Source: Rubellimicrobium mesophilum DSM 19309 (GTDB taxonomy: Bacteria; Pseudomonadota; Alphaproteobacteria; Rhodobacterales; Rhodobacteraceae). From it: DNA of 64,000 nucleotides. The translations under genes were made by a program, and so were the position numbers. This document shows positions 1 through 10,590 of the stretch, one piece after another; positions within the stretch are counted from its first letter, which is position 1, and each line of letters opens with the position of its first letter. The notes under the pieces were generated by a model. The model did not search any database. It was not told where the DNA came from and was given only the letters and a program-made list of their open reading frames with translations. The DNA lies in the NCBI RefSeq assembly GCF_000600335.2, contig NZ_KK088555.1, positions 1 through 64,000 on the forward strand, in the 5' to 3' direction.

Positions 1-189
1 CTTCAACATCAGGCACGCCTGGATGGCAGCATCCGAGAAGGTGGTCGGACGCCCGCGCCGGCCACTCGGGGCGGCGATCCACTCCATCTCGGGATCAAAC
101 CAGACCAAAAGCGAGCCGCGCTGCTTCAGGGCTTCACTGTAGGCGCGCCAGTTGGTCGTGCGGTAGGTCGGAGGGTCAGGCTTGGGCAT
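1..189 (-). CDS. IS5-family transposase, N-terminal part
   Basis: This is the first 63 codons of a transposase that continues past the left edge. The protein starts MPKPDPPTYRTTNWRAYSEA and includes GRRGRPTTFSDAAIQACL, which matches the N-terminal DUF4096/IS5 transposase region. The catalytic DDE residues would lie in the missing part. The start is the ATG at 187-189, inside the inverted-repeat end and about 60 bp from the element border, as usual for this group. It cannot be judged intact from this fragment. Confidence 0.8.
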   Translation of the reverse strand, partial: MPKPDPPTYRTTNWRAYSEALKQRGSLLVWFDPEMEWIAAPSGRRGRPTTFSDAAIQACLMLK

Positions 190-250
190 CCTCATCCACT
201 AACCCACTCAGCCTCCAAGAGGAATCCCGCAGGATTTGCGCAACAGAGCC
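1..250 (-). mobile_element. IS5-family insertion sequence, one end only
   Basis: The element's transposase gene points out of the left edge of the window. Its outer end is a terminal inverted repeat at about 221-250, which on the minus strand begins GGCTCTGTTGCGCAAATC, typical of the IS427 group of the IS5 family. The sequence beyond 250 changes abruptly to a low-GC reading frame, so 250/251 is taken as the insertion junction. The other end and any target duplication lie outside the window. Confidence 0.8.
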
Positions 251-322
251 GTGGAACTTAATGTTGACCTTCTTTGTGCCCCAGAAGCCTTCAATCTCAA
301 GTGAGTCGACGAAGTTAATCAT
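251..322 (-). pseudogene. AAA-family ATPase, 5' fragment cut by the IS element
   Basis: Reading from an ATG at 320-322 gives 24 codons, MINFVDSLEIEGFWGTKKVN followed by IKFH, and then the frame runs straight into the IS end. The pattern I-x-S-L-x-I-E-G-F-W-G resembles the extreme N-terminus of SMC/RecF-like AAA ATPases often found in mobile and defence islands, just before the strand leading to their Walker A motif. GC content is about 43 percent, far below the neighbouring genes, which suggests recent transfer. A weak AAGGA lies upstream. The family call rests on 24 residues only. Confidence 0.5.
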
Positions 323-365
323 TCACACATGCTTTCCTTGCTCAATGAATTGGATTGCGGCCTGG

Positions 366-1658
366 TCACACCCTCACCTCCCGTCCCACCTGCTCCCCCA
401 CCCCGAACACCCGCTTGTACCGCTCCACCTCCCCTTTCGGCCCCATCGCCTTCTCCGGGTTGTCCGATAGCTTGACGGTGGGGCGGCCGTTGGCCTCGAC
501 GGCCTTGCAGACGAGGCTGAAGGGGGCCAGCGCGTCGCCCTCCACGAGGCCGCCGAAGTCGTTCGTCAGCAGCGTCCCCCAGCCGAAGGTGATCTTCACC
601 CGGCCCGCGAAGCGCGCCTGGAGCTGGGCCATCTCCTCCACGTCGAGCCCGTCCGAGAAGATCAGGAGCTTCTCGCGCGGGTCCTGGCCGTGGGCCTTCC
701 ACCAGCGAATCGCGGCCTCGGCGTTCTCAATGGGGTCGCCCGAGTCGATGCGGATGCCGGTCCACTGCGTCAGCCAGTCGGGCGCGCGCTGCAGGAACTC
801 CTTGGTGCCGAATGTGTCGGGGAGGATGACGCGGAGGTTGCCCTCGTGCTCCTCCTGCCACTCCTCCAGCACCTGATAGGGCGCGCGGGCGAGCTCCTCG
901 TCGCTGTCGGCGAGGGCCGCGTAGACCATGGGCAGCTCGTGGGCGTTGGTGCCGATGGCCTCGAGGTCGCGCTTCTTGGCGATCAGGCAGTTGGAGGTGC
1001 CGGTGAACTTGTCGCCCAGCGCCTCGATCATCGCCTGCACGCACCAGTCCTGCCAGAGATAGCCGTGCCGCCGCCGCGTGCCGAAGTCGGCGAGGCGCAG
1101 GCCCTCGATCCTGCGCAGGCGCTCGCCCTTCTCCCAGACGCGGGTCATGGCGCGGGCGTAGAGGACCTGCAGCTCGAAGCGGCCCATGCCCTTGAGGACG
1201 GCACGGGAGCGCAGCTCCATGATGACGGCGAGGGCCGGGATCTCCCAGAGCATGACCTCGGGCCAGAGGCCCTCGAAGGTGAGCTGGAACTGGCCGTCGC
1301 GCTTTTCGAGGTGGTAGGGGGGCAGTGTCAGGTTCTCGAACCACTCCATGAAGGCGGGCGAGAACATCTGGCGCTTGCCATAGAAGGTGTTGCCGCGGAG
1401 CCAGGTGGATTCGCCGCGCGAGAGGCGGAGGGTGCGGATATGGTCGAGCTGCTCGCGCAGCTCCCCCTCGTCGATGAGCTCGGCGAGACGGATGTGCTTG
1501 GCGCGGTTGATGAGCTGGAAGGTGACGCGCACGTCGGGCTTGTTGCGGTAGACCGACTGGCACATCAGGAGCTTGTAGAAGTCGGTGTCGAGGAGCGACC
1601 GGACGATCGGGTCGATCTTCCAGGTGTGGTTCCAGACGCGGGTGGCGATGTCGATCAT
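366..1658 (-). CDS. pncB: nicotinate phosphoribosyltransferase
   Basis: This 430-residue enzyme joins nicotinate to PRPP to give nicotinate mononucleotide, the entry step of NAD salvage (Preiss-Handler route), in the cytosol. Visible signatures are DTDFYKLLM near residue 24, [10 protein letters not shown] at 191-200, [10 protein letters not shown] near 220, the [10 protein letters not shown] block whose His240 matches the autophosphorylated histidine of this family, and the phosphate-binding IRIDSGDP at 302-309. Length is normal. It lies downstream of pncA on the same strand with a 34-bp gap, so nicotinamide released by NAD turnover can pass through both enzymes. Confidence 0.97.
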   Translation of the reverse strand: MIDIATRVWNHTWKIDPIVRSLLDTDFYKLLMCQSVYRNKPDVRVTFQLINRAKHIRLAELIDEGELREQLDHIRTLRLSRGESTWLRGNTFYGKRQMFSPAFMEWFENLTLPPYHLEKRDGQFQLTFEGLWPEVMLWEIPALAVIMELRSRAVLKGMGRFELQVLYARAMTRVWEKGERLRRIEGLRLADFGTRRRHGYLWQDWCVQAMIEALGDKFTGTSNCLIAKKRDLEAIGTNAHELPMVYAALADSDEELARAPYQVLEEWQEEHEGNLRVILPDTFGTKEFLQRAPDWLTQWTGIRIDSGDPIENAEAAIRWWKAHGQDPREKLLIFSDGLDVEEMAQLQARFAGRVKITFGWGTLLTNDFGGLVEGDALAPFSLVCKAVEANGRPTVKLSDNPEKAMGPKGEVERYKRVFGVGEQVGREVRV

Positions 1659-1692
1659 GCGGGGCTCCTTGCGGGGCGGGCGCGGGTGGCGA

Positions 1693-2298
1693 TCATTTCG
1701 TCACCGTCACGCCGGCCCGGGCCCAGTCTGCGTGGGCGGCGGCGAGGCTGCCCGAGAGGTCGATGGCGCGGGTCAGGTCCTCGCGCACGGTGACGCGGAG
1801 GCCCAGGCGAGCGCCGTCCCGCGCCGAGTAGTTGACGCAGAAGTCGGTGGCGAGGCCGACGAGGGTGATCGCGTCGATCCCCCGCTCGCGCAGGTAGCCT
1901 CCGAGGCCCGTGGGCGTGCGGTGGTCGTTCTCGAAGAAAGCGGAGTAGCTGTCGACGTCGCGCCGGAAGCCCTTGCGGAGGATCAGGTCGGCGTCGGTGC
2001 GCAGGGCGGGGTGGAAGTCGGCGCCGGGGGTGCCTTGGACGCAGTGGTCGGGCCAGAGCACCTGCGGGCCGTAGGGCATCTCCACCTCCTCGTAGGGCCG
2101 ACGGCCCCAGTGGGAGGTGACGAAGGAGGAATGGCCCGCCGGGTGCCAGTCCTGCGTCAGGATGACGGCCCGGAACTCGTCCATCAGGGCGTTGATGCCA
2201 GGGACGATCTCGTCGCCCCGTGACACGGCCAGCGCGCCGCCGGGGCAGAAGTCGTTCTGGACGTCGATGACGACGAGGGCTTCGTTCGCGGGGCGCAT
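1693..2298 (-). CDS. pncA: nicotinamidase
   Basis: This 201-residue isochorismatase-fold amidohydrolase converts nicotinamide to nicotinate and ammonia, feeding PncB just downstream. The catalytic triad can be read as Asp12 (VIDVQNDF), Lys109 (ILRKG) and Cys154 (ATDFCVNY). The metal site residues are Asp50, His52 (TQDWHPAGH) and His85 (WPDHCVQGT). Length and motif spacing match the family. The start ATG at 2298 follows a purine-rich GGAGGGAGG ribosome binding site. pncA and pncB probably form one transcript read after gyrB or from a local promoter. Confidence 0.97.
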   Translation of the reverse strand: MRPANEALVVIDVQNDFCPGGALAVSRGDEIVPGINALMDEFRAVILTQDWHPAGHSSFVTSHWGRRPYEEVEMPYGPQVLWPDHCVQGTPGADFHPALRTDADLILRKGFRRDVDSYSAFFENDHRTPTGLGGYLRERGIDAITLVGLATDFCVNYSARDGARLGLRVTVREDLTRAIDLSGSLAAAHADWARAGVTVTK

Positions 2299-2313
2299 TG
2301 GCGGGCCTCCCTC

Positions 2314-2336
2314 CCCATGAAATTGTCCCTCATGGG
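2314..2336 (-). terminator. hairpin between gyrB and pncA
   Basis: CCCATGA at 2314-2320 pairs with TCATGGG at 2330-2336 around a 9-nt loop, directly downstream of the gyrB stop. No T-run follows, so it is either a weak terminator or an mRNA end-stabilising hairpin ahead of pncA. Confidence 0.4.
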
Positions 2337-2350
2337 TAAGGAGGGGGCCG

Positions 2351-4846
<2,496 letters not shown>

Positions 4847-4902
4847 CCCTTGGCCCTTGCAGATATGGGGTTTTCGCGCCGAATTGCTACCCCTGGAGGG
4901 GG

Positions 4903-5523
4903 TCACAGGAAGGGGATCACGAGCCCCACGGCCATCAGCAGGCTTCCCGCAGTGACGTTGGTTCGCCGCACTGCGCCGGGCGAGGACAGGAAGGCCCGCG
5001 CGCGCCCCACGAGGAGCGCGAGGAGCAGGTTGCCCATGAGCGGGATGGTCACGGAGACGGCGAGGATCGCCGCGATGTCGGGCCAGCCGAGCCGCGTCAC
5101 GTCGAAGAAGCCAGGGAGCATCCCCATGTAGAACAGGATCGCCTTGGGATTGGCGAGGACCGCCGCCACGCCGGTCAGGAACCCCGCCCACATCCCGGGC
5201 CGTGTGAGCCGCGAATCCGCCCCGATGGGCTTGCCCGCGCTGCGGACCACCAGCGCGCCCATGACGAGGAAGGTCAGCGCCGCGACCCATTTCAGCGCGT
5301 GGAGGAAACCGCCCCAGACCGACAGGATCCAGCTCACGCCCAGGATCGCGCAGAGCGGCCAGAGCAGGTCGCCGAGCGTCACCCCGACCGCGAGCGGCCA
5401 GGCGGCGCGGAAGCCGCCAGACAGGGCCCGTGCGGTCACCGCGACCCAGACGGGCCCGGGCGTGAGCCACAGGAGAAGGATGCCCAGGGCGTAGAGGCCC
5501 AGGTCGGACGCCGAGATGGTCAT
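4903..5523 (-). CDS. LysE/RhtB-family amino acid exporter
   Basis: This is a 206-residue inner-membrane protein with about six hydrophobic segments. The N-terminus LGLYALGILLLWLTPGPVWV carries the TPGP signature of the LysE/RhtB (RhtB/ThrE-type) family, and DLLWPLCAILGVSWIL and NPKAILFYMGMLPGFFD match other family blocks. Members export amino acids or their analogues by proton exchange. The substrate cannot be read from sequence. It starts 4 bp after the VOC gene stop on the same strand and is probably co-transcribed with it. Confidence 0.85.
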   Translation of the reverse strand: MTISASDLGLYALGILLLWLTPGPVWVAVTARALSGGFRAAWPLAVGVTLGDLLWPLCAILGVSWILSVWGGFLHALKWVAALTFLVMGALVVRSAGKPIGADSRLTRPGMWAGFLTGVAAVLANPKAILFYMGMLPGFFDVTRLGWPDIAAILAVSVTIPLMGNLLLALLVGRARAFLSSPGAVRRTNVTAGSLLMAVGLVIPFL

Positions 5524-5527
5524 GGGT

Positions 5528-5974
5528 TCAGCGCGGGGGCAGCGTCAGGCTTCCGTCGGCCGCCAGCGGCCAGAACGGGTTCATCGCCAGTTCCCAGACA
5601 TGGCCGTCCGGGTCCGCGAAATAGCCCGAGTAGCCGCCCCAGGAGGTCGCCTGCGGCACCTTGATCGCCTTGGCGCCCGCCTGCATGGCGCGGTGCCAGG
5701 CCTCGTCCACGTCCTCCTCGGACGCGAAGTTCTGCGCGAGCGTCACCGCGCCGGTCCGAAGCTCCCCCACCGGGCGGTCCATATCGTCGGCGAGGTCGTC
5801 GAGCCCGAACAGCGCCAGCGCCGCCCCGTGCATCTGGTAGAAGGACACCCCCTCCTGCTCCTGCGCCGGGCGCCAGCCCAGGGCGCGGTAGAAGGCGCGC
5901 GAGGCCTGCAGGTCGCGCACGCCCAGGGTGATGAGGGTCACGCGCTGCTCGGGCAGGCGGTGGTGGGGGCTCAT
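5528..5974 (-). CDS. VOC-family (glyoxalase-like) protein
   Basis: This 148-residue protein has the paired beta-alpha-beta-beta-beta units of the vicinal oxygen chelate fold: LITLGVRDLQASRAFYRALG at the N-terminus and GGYSGYFADPDGHVWELAMN near the C-terminus. The DPDGHVWEL strand ends in the glutamate that usually binds metal. The exact reaction is unknown; family members include glyoxalases, dioxygenases and resistance proteins. Its ATG overlaps the recF stop (ATGA at 5971-5974), so it is translationally coupled to recF. Confidence 0.85.
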   Translation of the reverse strand: MSPHHRLPEQRVTLITLGVRDLQASRAFYRALGWRPAQEQEGVSFYQMHGAALALFGLDDLADDMDRPVGELRTGAVTLAQNFASEEDVDEAWHRAMQAGAKAIKVPQATSWGGYSGYFADPDGHVWELAMNPFWPLAADGSLTLPPR

Positions 5975-7080
5975 GCGGGACTCCGTTCGGTGAGATGCGA
6001 GACGCCGCCCTCCTCGGCGGCCTCCCAGTATTGCGCCCGATTCCCCAGTTCCGCAAAGAGGCCCGGCTCGGTTCCCGTCATGAAGGCCTGCAGGCCCAGC
6101 CCGCAGACCTCGTCGTAGAGCGCCGCGCGGCGGCCGGGATCGAGATGCGCCGCCACCTCGTCGAGGAGGAGGAGCGGCGCGGTCCCGTCCTCCTCAATCG
6201 CCCGGGCATTGGCGAGGATCAGCGAGACGAGGAGCGCCTTCTGCTCCCCGGTGGAGCAGTCGCGGGCGGCGACGCCCTTGGCGGCCCAGACGGCCTCGAG
6301 GTCGGCGCGGTGGGGGCCGAGGAGGCTACGCCCCGCCGCCATGTCGCGCCAGCGGACCCGCTCCAGCCCTTGCGCGTAGAGCTCCTCCGTCGGCGGCAGC
6401 GGGTCCTCGGGATAGGTAATGGCCAGGGCGGCGGCCGGGAACGCGGTCTCGGCCTGCCCCTGCGCGGCCATGAGGCGGGCGATGGTCGCCTCCCGGTTCC
6501 GCGCAACCTGCGTCCCGGCCTGCGCCATTTGCGACTCGAGGGCGGCGTACCAGTGCGCGTCGCGCGAGCCGTCCTTGAGCAGCCGGTTCCGCTCCCGCAT
6601 CGCCTTCTCGTAGGCGAGCGAGGCCTCGCCGTGGTCGGGGAAGAGGCTCATGGTGGCGCGGTCGAGGAAGCGCCGTCGCCCTTCGGCCCCCTCGGTCCAG
6701 AGCCGGTCCATGGCGGGCACCAGCCAGAGGACGGGAATGAGCCTGGCTAGGTCGAGCTGCGAGGCGGCCTTGCCGTCGATCCGCACCGTGCGCGCCTCGC
6801 CCGGCAGCGCCTGGGTCTCGACCTCGTGGTCCGTGGGCCCAAGCGCGACGTTCGCCGCGACCTTCCAGCCCACCCCCTCGGCCCGACGCCCGACCTCCTC
6901 CGACGCCGCGCGCCGCAGGCCTCGCCCCGGGGACAGGAAGGAGACAGCCTCCAGCAGGTTCGTCTTGCCCGACCCGTTCGGCCCCCAGAGAGCGACGGGG
7001 CGCCCGTCGAACAGCAGCCGCGCGCGGGCGTGGCTGCGGAACTGCGACAGCGCGAGGTGCCTGAGGTGCGGCTGGCTCAC
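5971..7080 (-). CDS. recF: DNA replication and repair protein RecF
   Basis: This 369-residue SMC-like ATPase loads RecA at single-strand gaps together with RecO and RecR. The N-terminus has LALSQFRSHARARL and the Walker A GPNGSGKT at 33-40. The signature region STGEQKALLVSLILANA and the Walker B LLLLDEVAAHLD lie near the C-terminus. The start is GTG, overlapping the dnaN stop as GTGA (7077-7080), which indicates translational coupling in the dnaN-recF unit. Confidence 0.96.
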   Translation of the reverse strand: MSQPHLRHLALSQFRSHARARLLFDGRPVALWGPNGSGKTNLLEAVSFLSPGRGLRRAASEEVGRRAEGVGWKVAANVALGPTDHEVETQALPGEARTVRIDGKAASQLDLARLIPVLWLVPAMDRLWTEGAEGRRRFLDRATMSLFPDHGEASLAYEKAMRERNRLLKDGSRDAHWYAALESQMAQAGTQVARNREATIARLMAAQGQAETAFPAAALAITYPEDPLPPTEELYAQGLERVRWRDMAAGRSLLGPHRADLEAVWAAKGVAARDCSTGEQKALLVSLILANARAIEEDGTAPLLLLDEVAAHLDPGRRAALYDEVCGLGLQAFMTGTEPGLFAELGNRAQYWEAAEEGGVSHLTERSPA

Positions 7081-8195
7081 ACCCGCATCGGCATCACGAC
7101 ATAGAGCGCGGACTGGTCATCGCCCTCGCGCATCACCGTGGGATCGCCCGAGGAGTTGAACAGGAACACCGCGTTCTCGCGGTCCACCTGATGCGCGATC
7201 TCGAGGAGATACTTGGCGTTGAACCCGATCTCGAGCCGGTCGTCGCCGTAGGCCACGGCGAGTTCCTCCTCGGCGGTCCCCTGGTCGGGGGCGTTGACCG
7301 AGAGGATCAGCCGGTCCTCGTCGAGGTTCATCTTCACGGCGCGCGAGCGCTCCGACGACACCGTCGCCACCCGGTCCACGGCCTGCGCGAATTCCTTGGC
7401 GTCCACCTCCAGCCGGCGCGCGTTGGCCTGCGGGATCACGCGCGTATAGTCGGGGAAGGTCCCGTCGATCACCTTGGAGGTGAGGGTGATGTCCGGCGTC
7501 TCGAACCGGATCTTGGTGTCCGAGACCGAGACCTTGATGACCGCCTCGTCGCTGTCGAGGAGCTTGCGCAGCTCTGCCACGGTCTTGCGGGGCACGATCA
7601 CGCCGGGCATCCCGGCCGCGCCTTCGGGCAGGGCGGCGTCGATCCGGGCGAGGCGGTGGCCGTCGGTCGCGACGGCGCGCAGCATCGGGCCGTCCGACCC
7701 CTGGGCCACGTGGAAGTAGACGCCGTTCAGGTAGTAGCGCGTCTCCTCGGTCGAGATCGCGAACTTCGACTTGTCGAAGAGCCGGCGCAGCAAGGGCGCG
7801 GGAGCTTCGAAGGTGGTCGTGTAGTCGGGCGAGGCCATCTGCGGAAAGTCCTCGACCGGCAGCGTCGAGAGCTGGAACGTCGAGCGCCCTGCGTCGATGG
7901 TCAGCCGCCCGGGGGCGCCCTGGGTGGAGAGCGTCACCAGCGCGCCGTCGCCCAGCTTGCGGACGATCTCGTTCAGCATCAGCGCCGCGACCGTCGTCGC
8001 GCCCTTCTGGTCCACGCGGGCGGGCGCGCGGTCCACGACCTCCACGTCGAGGTCGGTCGCGCGGAAGCGGACACCGTCGCCCTCGGCCTCAATCAGGACG
8101 TTGGCGAGGATCGGGATCGTGTTGCGCCGCTCCACGACGGACTGCGCCTGCGCCACGGCCTTGGAGAGGGTCGCCTTCTCGATGCTGAACTTCAT
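7077..8195 (-). CDS. dnaN: DNA polymerase III beta subunit (sliding clamp)
   Basis: This 372-residue clamp encircles DNA and tethers polymerase III. The three clamp domains are present: MKFSIEKATLSKAVAQAQSV at the start, a middle domain with TRYYLNGVYFH and VATDGHRLA, and the C-terminal YLLEIAHQVDRENAVFLF and ending YVVMPMRV, matching the conserved M-P-[MV]-R-[VL] clamp terminus. It follows dnaA by about 80 bp and overlaps recF by 4 bp. Length and ends are typical. Confidence 0.98.
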   Translation of the reverse strand: MKFSIEKATLSKAVAQAQSVVERRNTIPILANVLIEAEGDGVRFRATDLDVEVVDRAPARVDQKGATTVAALMLNEIVRKLGDGALVTLSTQGAPGRLTIDAGRSTFQLSTLPVEDFPQMASPDYTTTFEAPAPLLRRLFDKSKFAISTEETRYYLNGVYFHVAQGSDGPMLRAVATDGHRLARIDAALPEGAAGMPGVIVPRKTVAELRKLLDSDEAVIKVSVSDTKIRFETPDITLTSKVIDGTFPDYTRVIPQANARRLEVDAKEFAQAVDRVATVSSERSRAVKMNLDEDRLILSVNAPDQGTAEEELAVAYGDDRLEIGFNAKYLLEIAHQVDRENAVFLFNSSGDPTVMREGDDQSALYVVMPMRV

Positions 8196-8274
8196 GGTCT
8201 CGTCCCTCTCGTGCCAGCGCCCCTGTCCGGGACGCGGACCCTGCCAGCCTTTCAGTTTTCCCTCAAGAGGCTTC

Positions 8275-9656
8275 TCAGGCCTCCAAGGCTCGGCGCAGCA
8301 GATCCAGGTCGTCGGCGATCTGCGCGTCCGAGACCTTCAGCTCCTCGATCTTGCGGACGCCGTGGATGACGGTCGTGTGGTCGCGCCCGCCGAAGCGCCG
8401 CCCGATATCGGGGAGCGACCGGCTCGTCATGGTCTTGGCGAGGTACATGGCGACCTGCCGGGGCCGCGCGAAGCTCCGCAGGCGCTTGGGGCCCACGAGG
8501 TCAGCGAGGCGGATGTGGTAGTGCTCGGCCACCTTGCGCTGGATCTCCTCGATGGAGACCTTGCGGTCCGAATGGCGCAGCACGTCGCCCAGGCAGTCGC
8601 GGGCGAGGTCCAGCGTGATCTCGCGCCCGACGAGGTTGCCTTGCGCGCAGAGCCGGGTCAGCGCCCCCTCGAGGACGCGGAGGTTCGAGGTGATCCGCGC
8701 GGCCAGGAACTCCAGCACCCCATCGGCGATCTTCAGCGACGGATCGGCGGCGCGGGCCGAGGCGAGCTTGGACTGCAGCACGCCGAGGCGCAGCTCGTAG
8801 TCCGCCGGGTTCACCTGCACCACGAGGCCCGACTGGAGCCGCGAGGTCACGCGCTCCTCCAGGGAGGTGATCTCCACGGGCGAGCGGTCGGCGGTCAGCA
8901 CGATCTGCTTGCCCTGATCCACCAGCGCGTTGAATGTATGGAAGAACTCCTCCTGCGTGGAGTCCTTGCCGGCGATGAACTGGATGTCGTCCACCATCAG
9001 CACGTCCACGGCGCGGAACGCCTGCTTGAAGTCCATCATCCGCCGGTCGCGCAGCGCGCTCACGAAGCGGATCATGAACTGCTCGGCCGAGAGGTAGAGG
9101 ACGCGCGCCTGGGGTTGGCGCGCCCGCATCTCCTGGGCGATGGCCTGCATGAGGTGGGTCTTGCCGAGCCCCACGCCGCCATGGAGGAACAGCGGGTTGA
9201 AGCCCGTGTGCCCCTCGGCCACGCGGCGGGCGGCGGCATGGGCCAGCTCGTTCGACTTGCCCACCACGAAGCGGTCGAAGGTCAGGCGGGGATCGAGCCG
9301 GGTGCTCTCGCCCTCGGGCGCCTCGGGCGGCAGCGCGGGGGCCGGAGCAGCGGTCACGGGGGCCGCGGCGACCGCGCGGGCCTGGGGCGCGAAGATCAGG
9401 CGGCTGACCGGGGCGCCGGCCTGCGCCAGGGCCGCAAGGATGTCGTCCTCGAAGTTGCGGGCCACGTAGGAGCCGAGGAAGGCCGTCGGCACGACCAGGG
9501 TCGCCACGCCCCCTCCAGCGAGCCCAGGCTCAGCGGCGCGATCCAGCTCTGGAAGCTGCCCGCGCCCACCCGGTCCCGCAGCGCCGAGCGGCATTGCGCC
9601 CAGACCGAGTCCACGCCTGCGTCCAGGATCGTTCCGAAGCCAGCACCATCCGCCAT
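8275..9656 (-). CDS. dnaA: chromosomal replication initiator DnaA (one frame break in the assembly)
   Basis: DnaA binds DnaA boxes and melts the origin. The start is ATG at 9654-9656 (MADGAGFGTILDAGVDSVWA). The frame reads SLGSLEG and then breaks at a run of five C at 9509-9513; adding one C restores SLGSLEG-GVATLVVPTAFLGSYVA and a 460-residue protein. Domain III has GGVGLGKT at about 160-167 of the repaired protein and Walker B VLMVDDIQF. Domain IV carries the DnaA-box signature GGRDHTTVIHGVRKIEEL. Because the gene is essential, the missing base is probably a sequencing or assembly error. Regulation by GANTC methylation is suggested by the upstream cluster. Confidence 0.95.
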
Positions 9657-9839
9657 GTCATCGTCCTCGCGTCGAGCGGACAGGTTCGTCCGCCGGTCCC
9701 CCCAGAGGACCTTGCCCAGTTCCACGCCCGGGACGCTCGTCGGGGGATGACGCAAGGAACCGTGCCCCATCCAACCGGACGGCGCGCAGCGACAGGGACC
9801 GCGTGGCAGCGCAGCCCCAACCTCTGACCAGCGCGACAT

Positions 9840-10103
9840 GAATCCCACGGCCAGACCTGGCAGGGTCCGGGGTCGCAGGTGCCCCGACACCCTGGCAGGG
9901 GCGCCGGAACGGCCGCGCCGATCCCTTCATTCCCCCAGGAACGACCGGAATCGCAGGAGTGAAGCTAGCAAGACCGTGAGGTCCCGCAACGGAACAACGC
10001 GCTTGACTCGGGACTCGGCGATTCCGAGTCGAAGCGGGCCGTGGGGGACTCGCGCGACTCCTCAGGATTCACACGAGTCGCGTAACGGGCTTGTGACGGA
10101 GTC
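9840..10103. promoter_or_regulatory. GANTC (CcrM-type) site cluster upstream of dnaA
   Basis: The roughly 560-bp gap between dnaA and rpsT has no credible gene. Nine GANTC motifs lie within 99 bp, starting at 10005, 10012, 10020, 10026, 10047, 10056, 10066, 10075 and 10099; two more start at 9840 and 9948. Random expectation is about one per 256 bp. GANTC is the methylation target of the alphaproteobacterial cell-cycle methyltransferase CcrM. The cluster sits where dnaA transcription should start or where an origin could lie. Confidence 0.75.
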
Positions 10104-10110
10104 GCCAAAG

Positions 10111-10133
10111 CCTGTGAATATTTCGTCCACAGG
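10111..10133. promoter_or_regulatory. inverted pair of degenerate DnaA-box-like sites
   Basis: CCTGTG at 10111-10116 and CACAGG at 10128-10133 form inverted arms. The right arm contains TCGTCCACA and the left arm, read in reverse, ATATTCACA; each matches TTATCCACA at 7 of 9 positions. They lie next to the GANTC cluster and are candidates for DnaA autoregulation or origin function. They are weak matches. Confidence 0.35.
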
Positions 10134-10169
10134 CGGGAACTGGCTCTTCGGGCTCTGGACAAGCGAAGA

Positions 10170-10193
10170 GGGCGCGCCCTTTCGGACGCGCCC
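10170..10193 (-). terminator. hairpin after rpsT
   Basis: GGGCGCG at 10170-10176 pairs with CGCGCCC at 10187-10193 around a 10-nt loop, about 30 bp past the rpsT stop. Downstream on the minus strand is CTCTTCGCTT, only modestly T-rich. It probably ends or attenuates the rpsT transcript ahead of dnaA. Confidence 0.5.
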
Positions 10194-10221
10194 CCTAATC
10201 ATGCCGCGAGTTAGAATCGGA

Positions 10222-10512
10222 TCAGGCGTTGGCCGCCGGGGCCACGGCAGCGCCGGTGGCCTTCACGCGGGCCGCGAGGCGCGAGATCTTGCGCGAGGCG
10301 GTGTTCTTCTTGACGACGCCCTTGCTGACGCCGCGCATCAGCTCCGGCTGGGCCTGACGCAGTGCCTCGCGGGCGGCCGCGTTGTCGCCGGAGGCGATCG
10401 CCTCCTCGACACGGCGGAGGAAGGTGCGGATGCGCGAGCGGCGCATCTTGTTGATCTTGAAGCGGGCCTCGCTCTGGCGGGCGCGCTTTTCGGACTGGGG
10501 CGTATTGGCCAT
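10222..10512 (-). CDS. rpsT: 30S ribosomal protein S20
   Basis: This 96-residue basic, helical protein binds 16S rRNA in the small subunit. It begins [20 protein letters not shown] and continues with an Arg/Lys-rich helix ([17 protein letters not shown]) and the conserved [20 protein letters not shown]. The C-terminal AAVAPAANA tail is a slight extension. Its placement just upstream of dnaA is usual in Rhizobiales and Rhodobacterales. Confidence 0.97.
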   Translation of the reverse strand: MANTPQSEKRARQSEARFKINKMRRSRIRTFLRRVEEAIASGDNAAAREALRQAQPELMRGVSKGVVKKNTASRKISRLAARVKATGAAVAPAANA

Positions 10513-10569
10513 GTGATGTCGTCCCGCGGCAGGGGGTTGGAATTCTTGAAGCCGCGTCCCTAGACGGGA

Positions 10570-10578
10570 AGTGGATAA
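10570..10578 (-). promoter_or_regulatory. DnaA box (8 of 9) between rpsT and mutM
   Basis: The minus strand reads TTATCCACT, differing from the TTATCCACA consensus only at the last base. It lies in the short gap upstream of rpsT. A single box may regulate rpsT/dnaA read-through or be incidental. Confidence 0.35.
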
Positions 10579-10590
10579 GTGTCAACCGGC

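Noticed and set aside
251-470. A 69-codon plus-strand frame starting MLTFFVPQKPS.
   Set aside because: It crosses the low-GC ATPase fragment and the end of pncB in antisense and has no recognisable domain.
7889-9750. A 617-codon plus-strand frame opposite dnaA and dnaN.
   Set aside because: It is antisense to two clearly real genes and has shadow composition.
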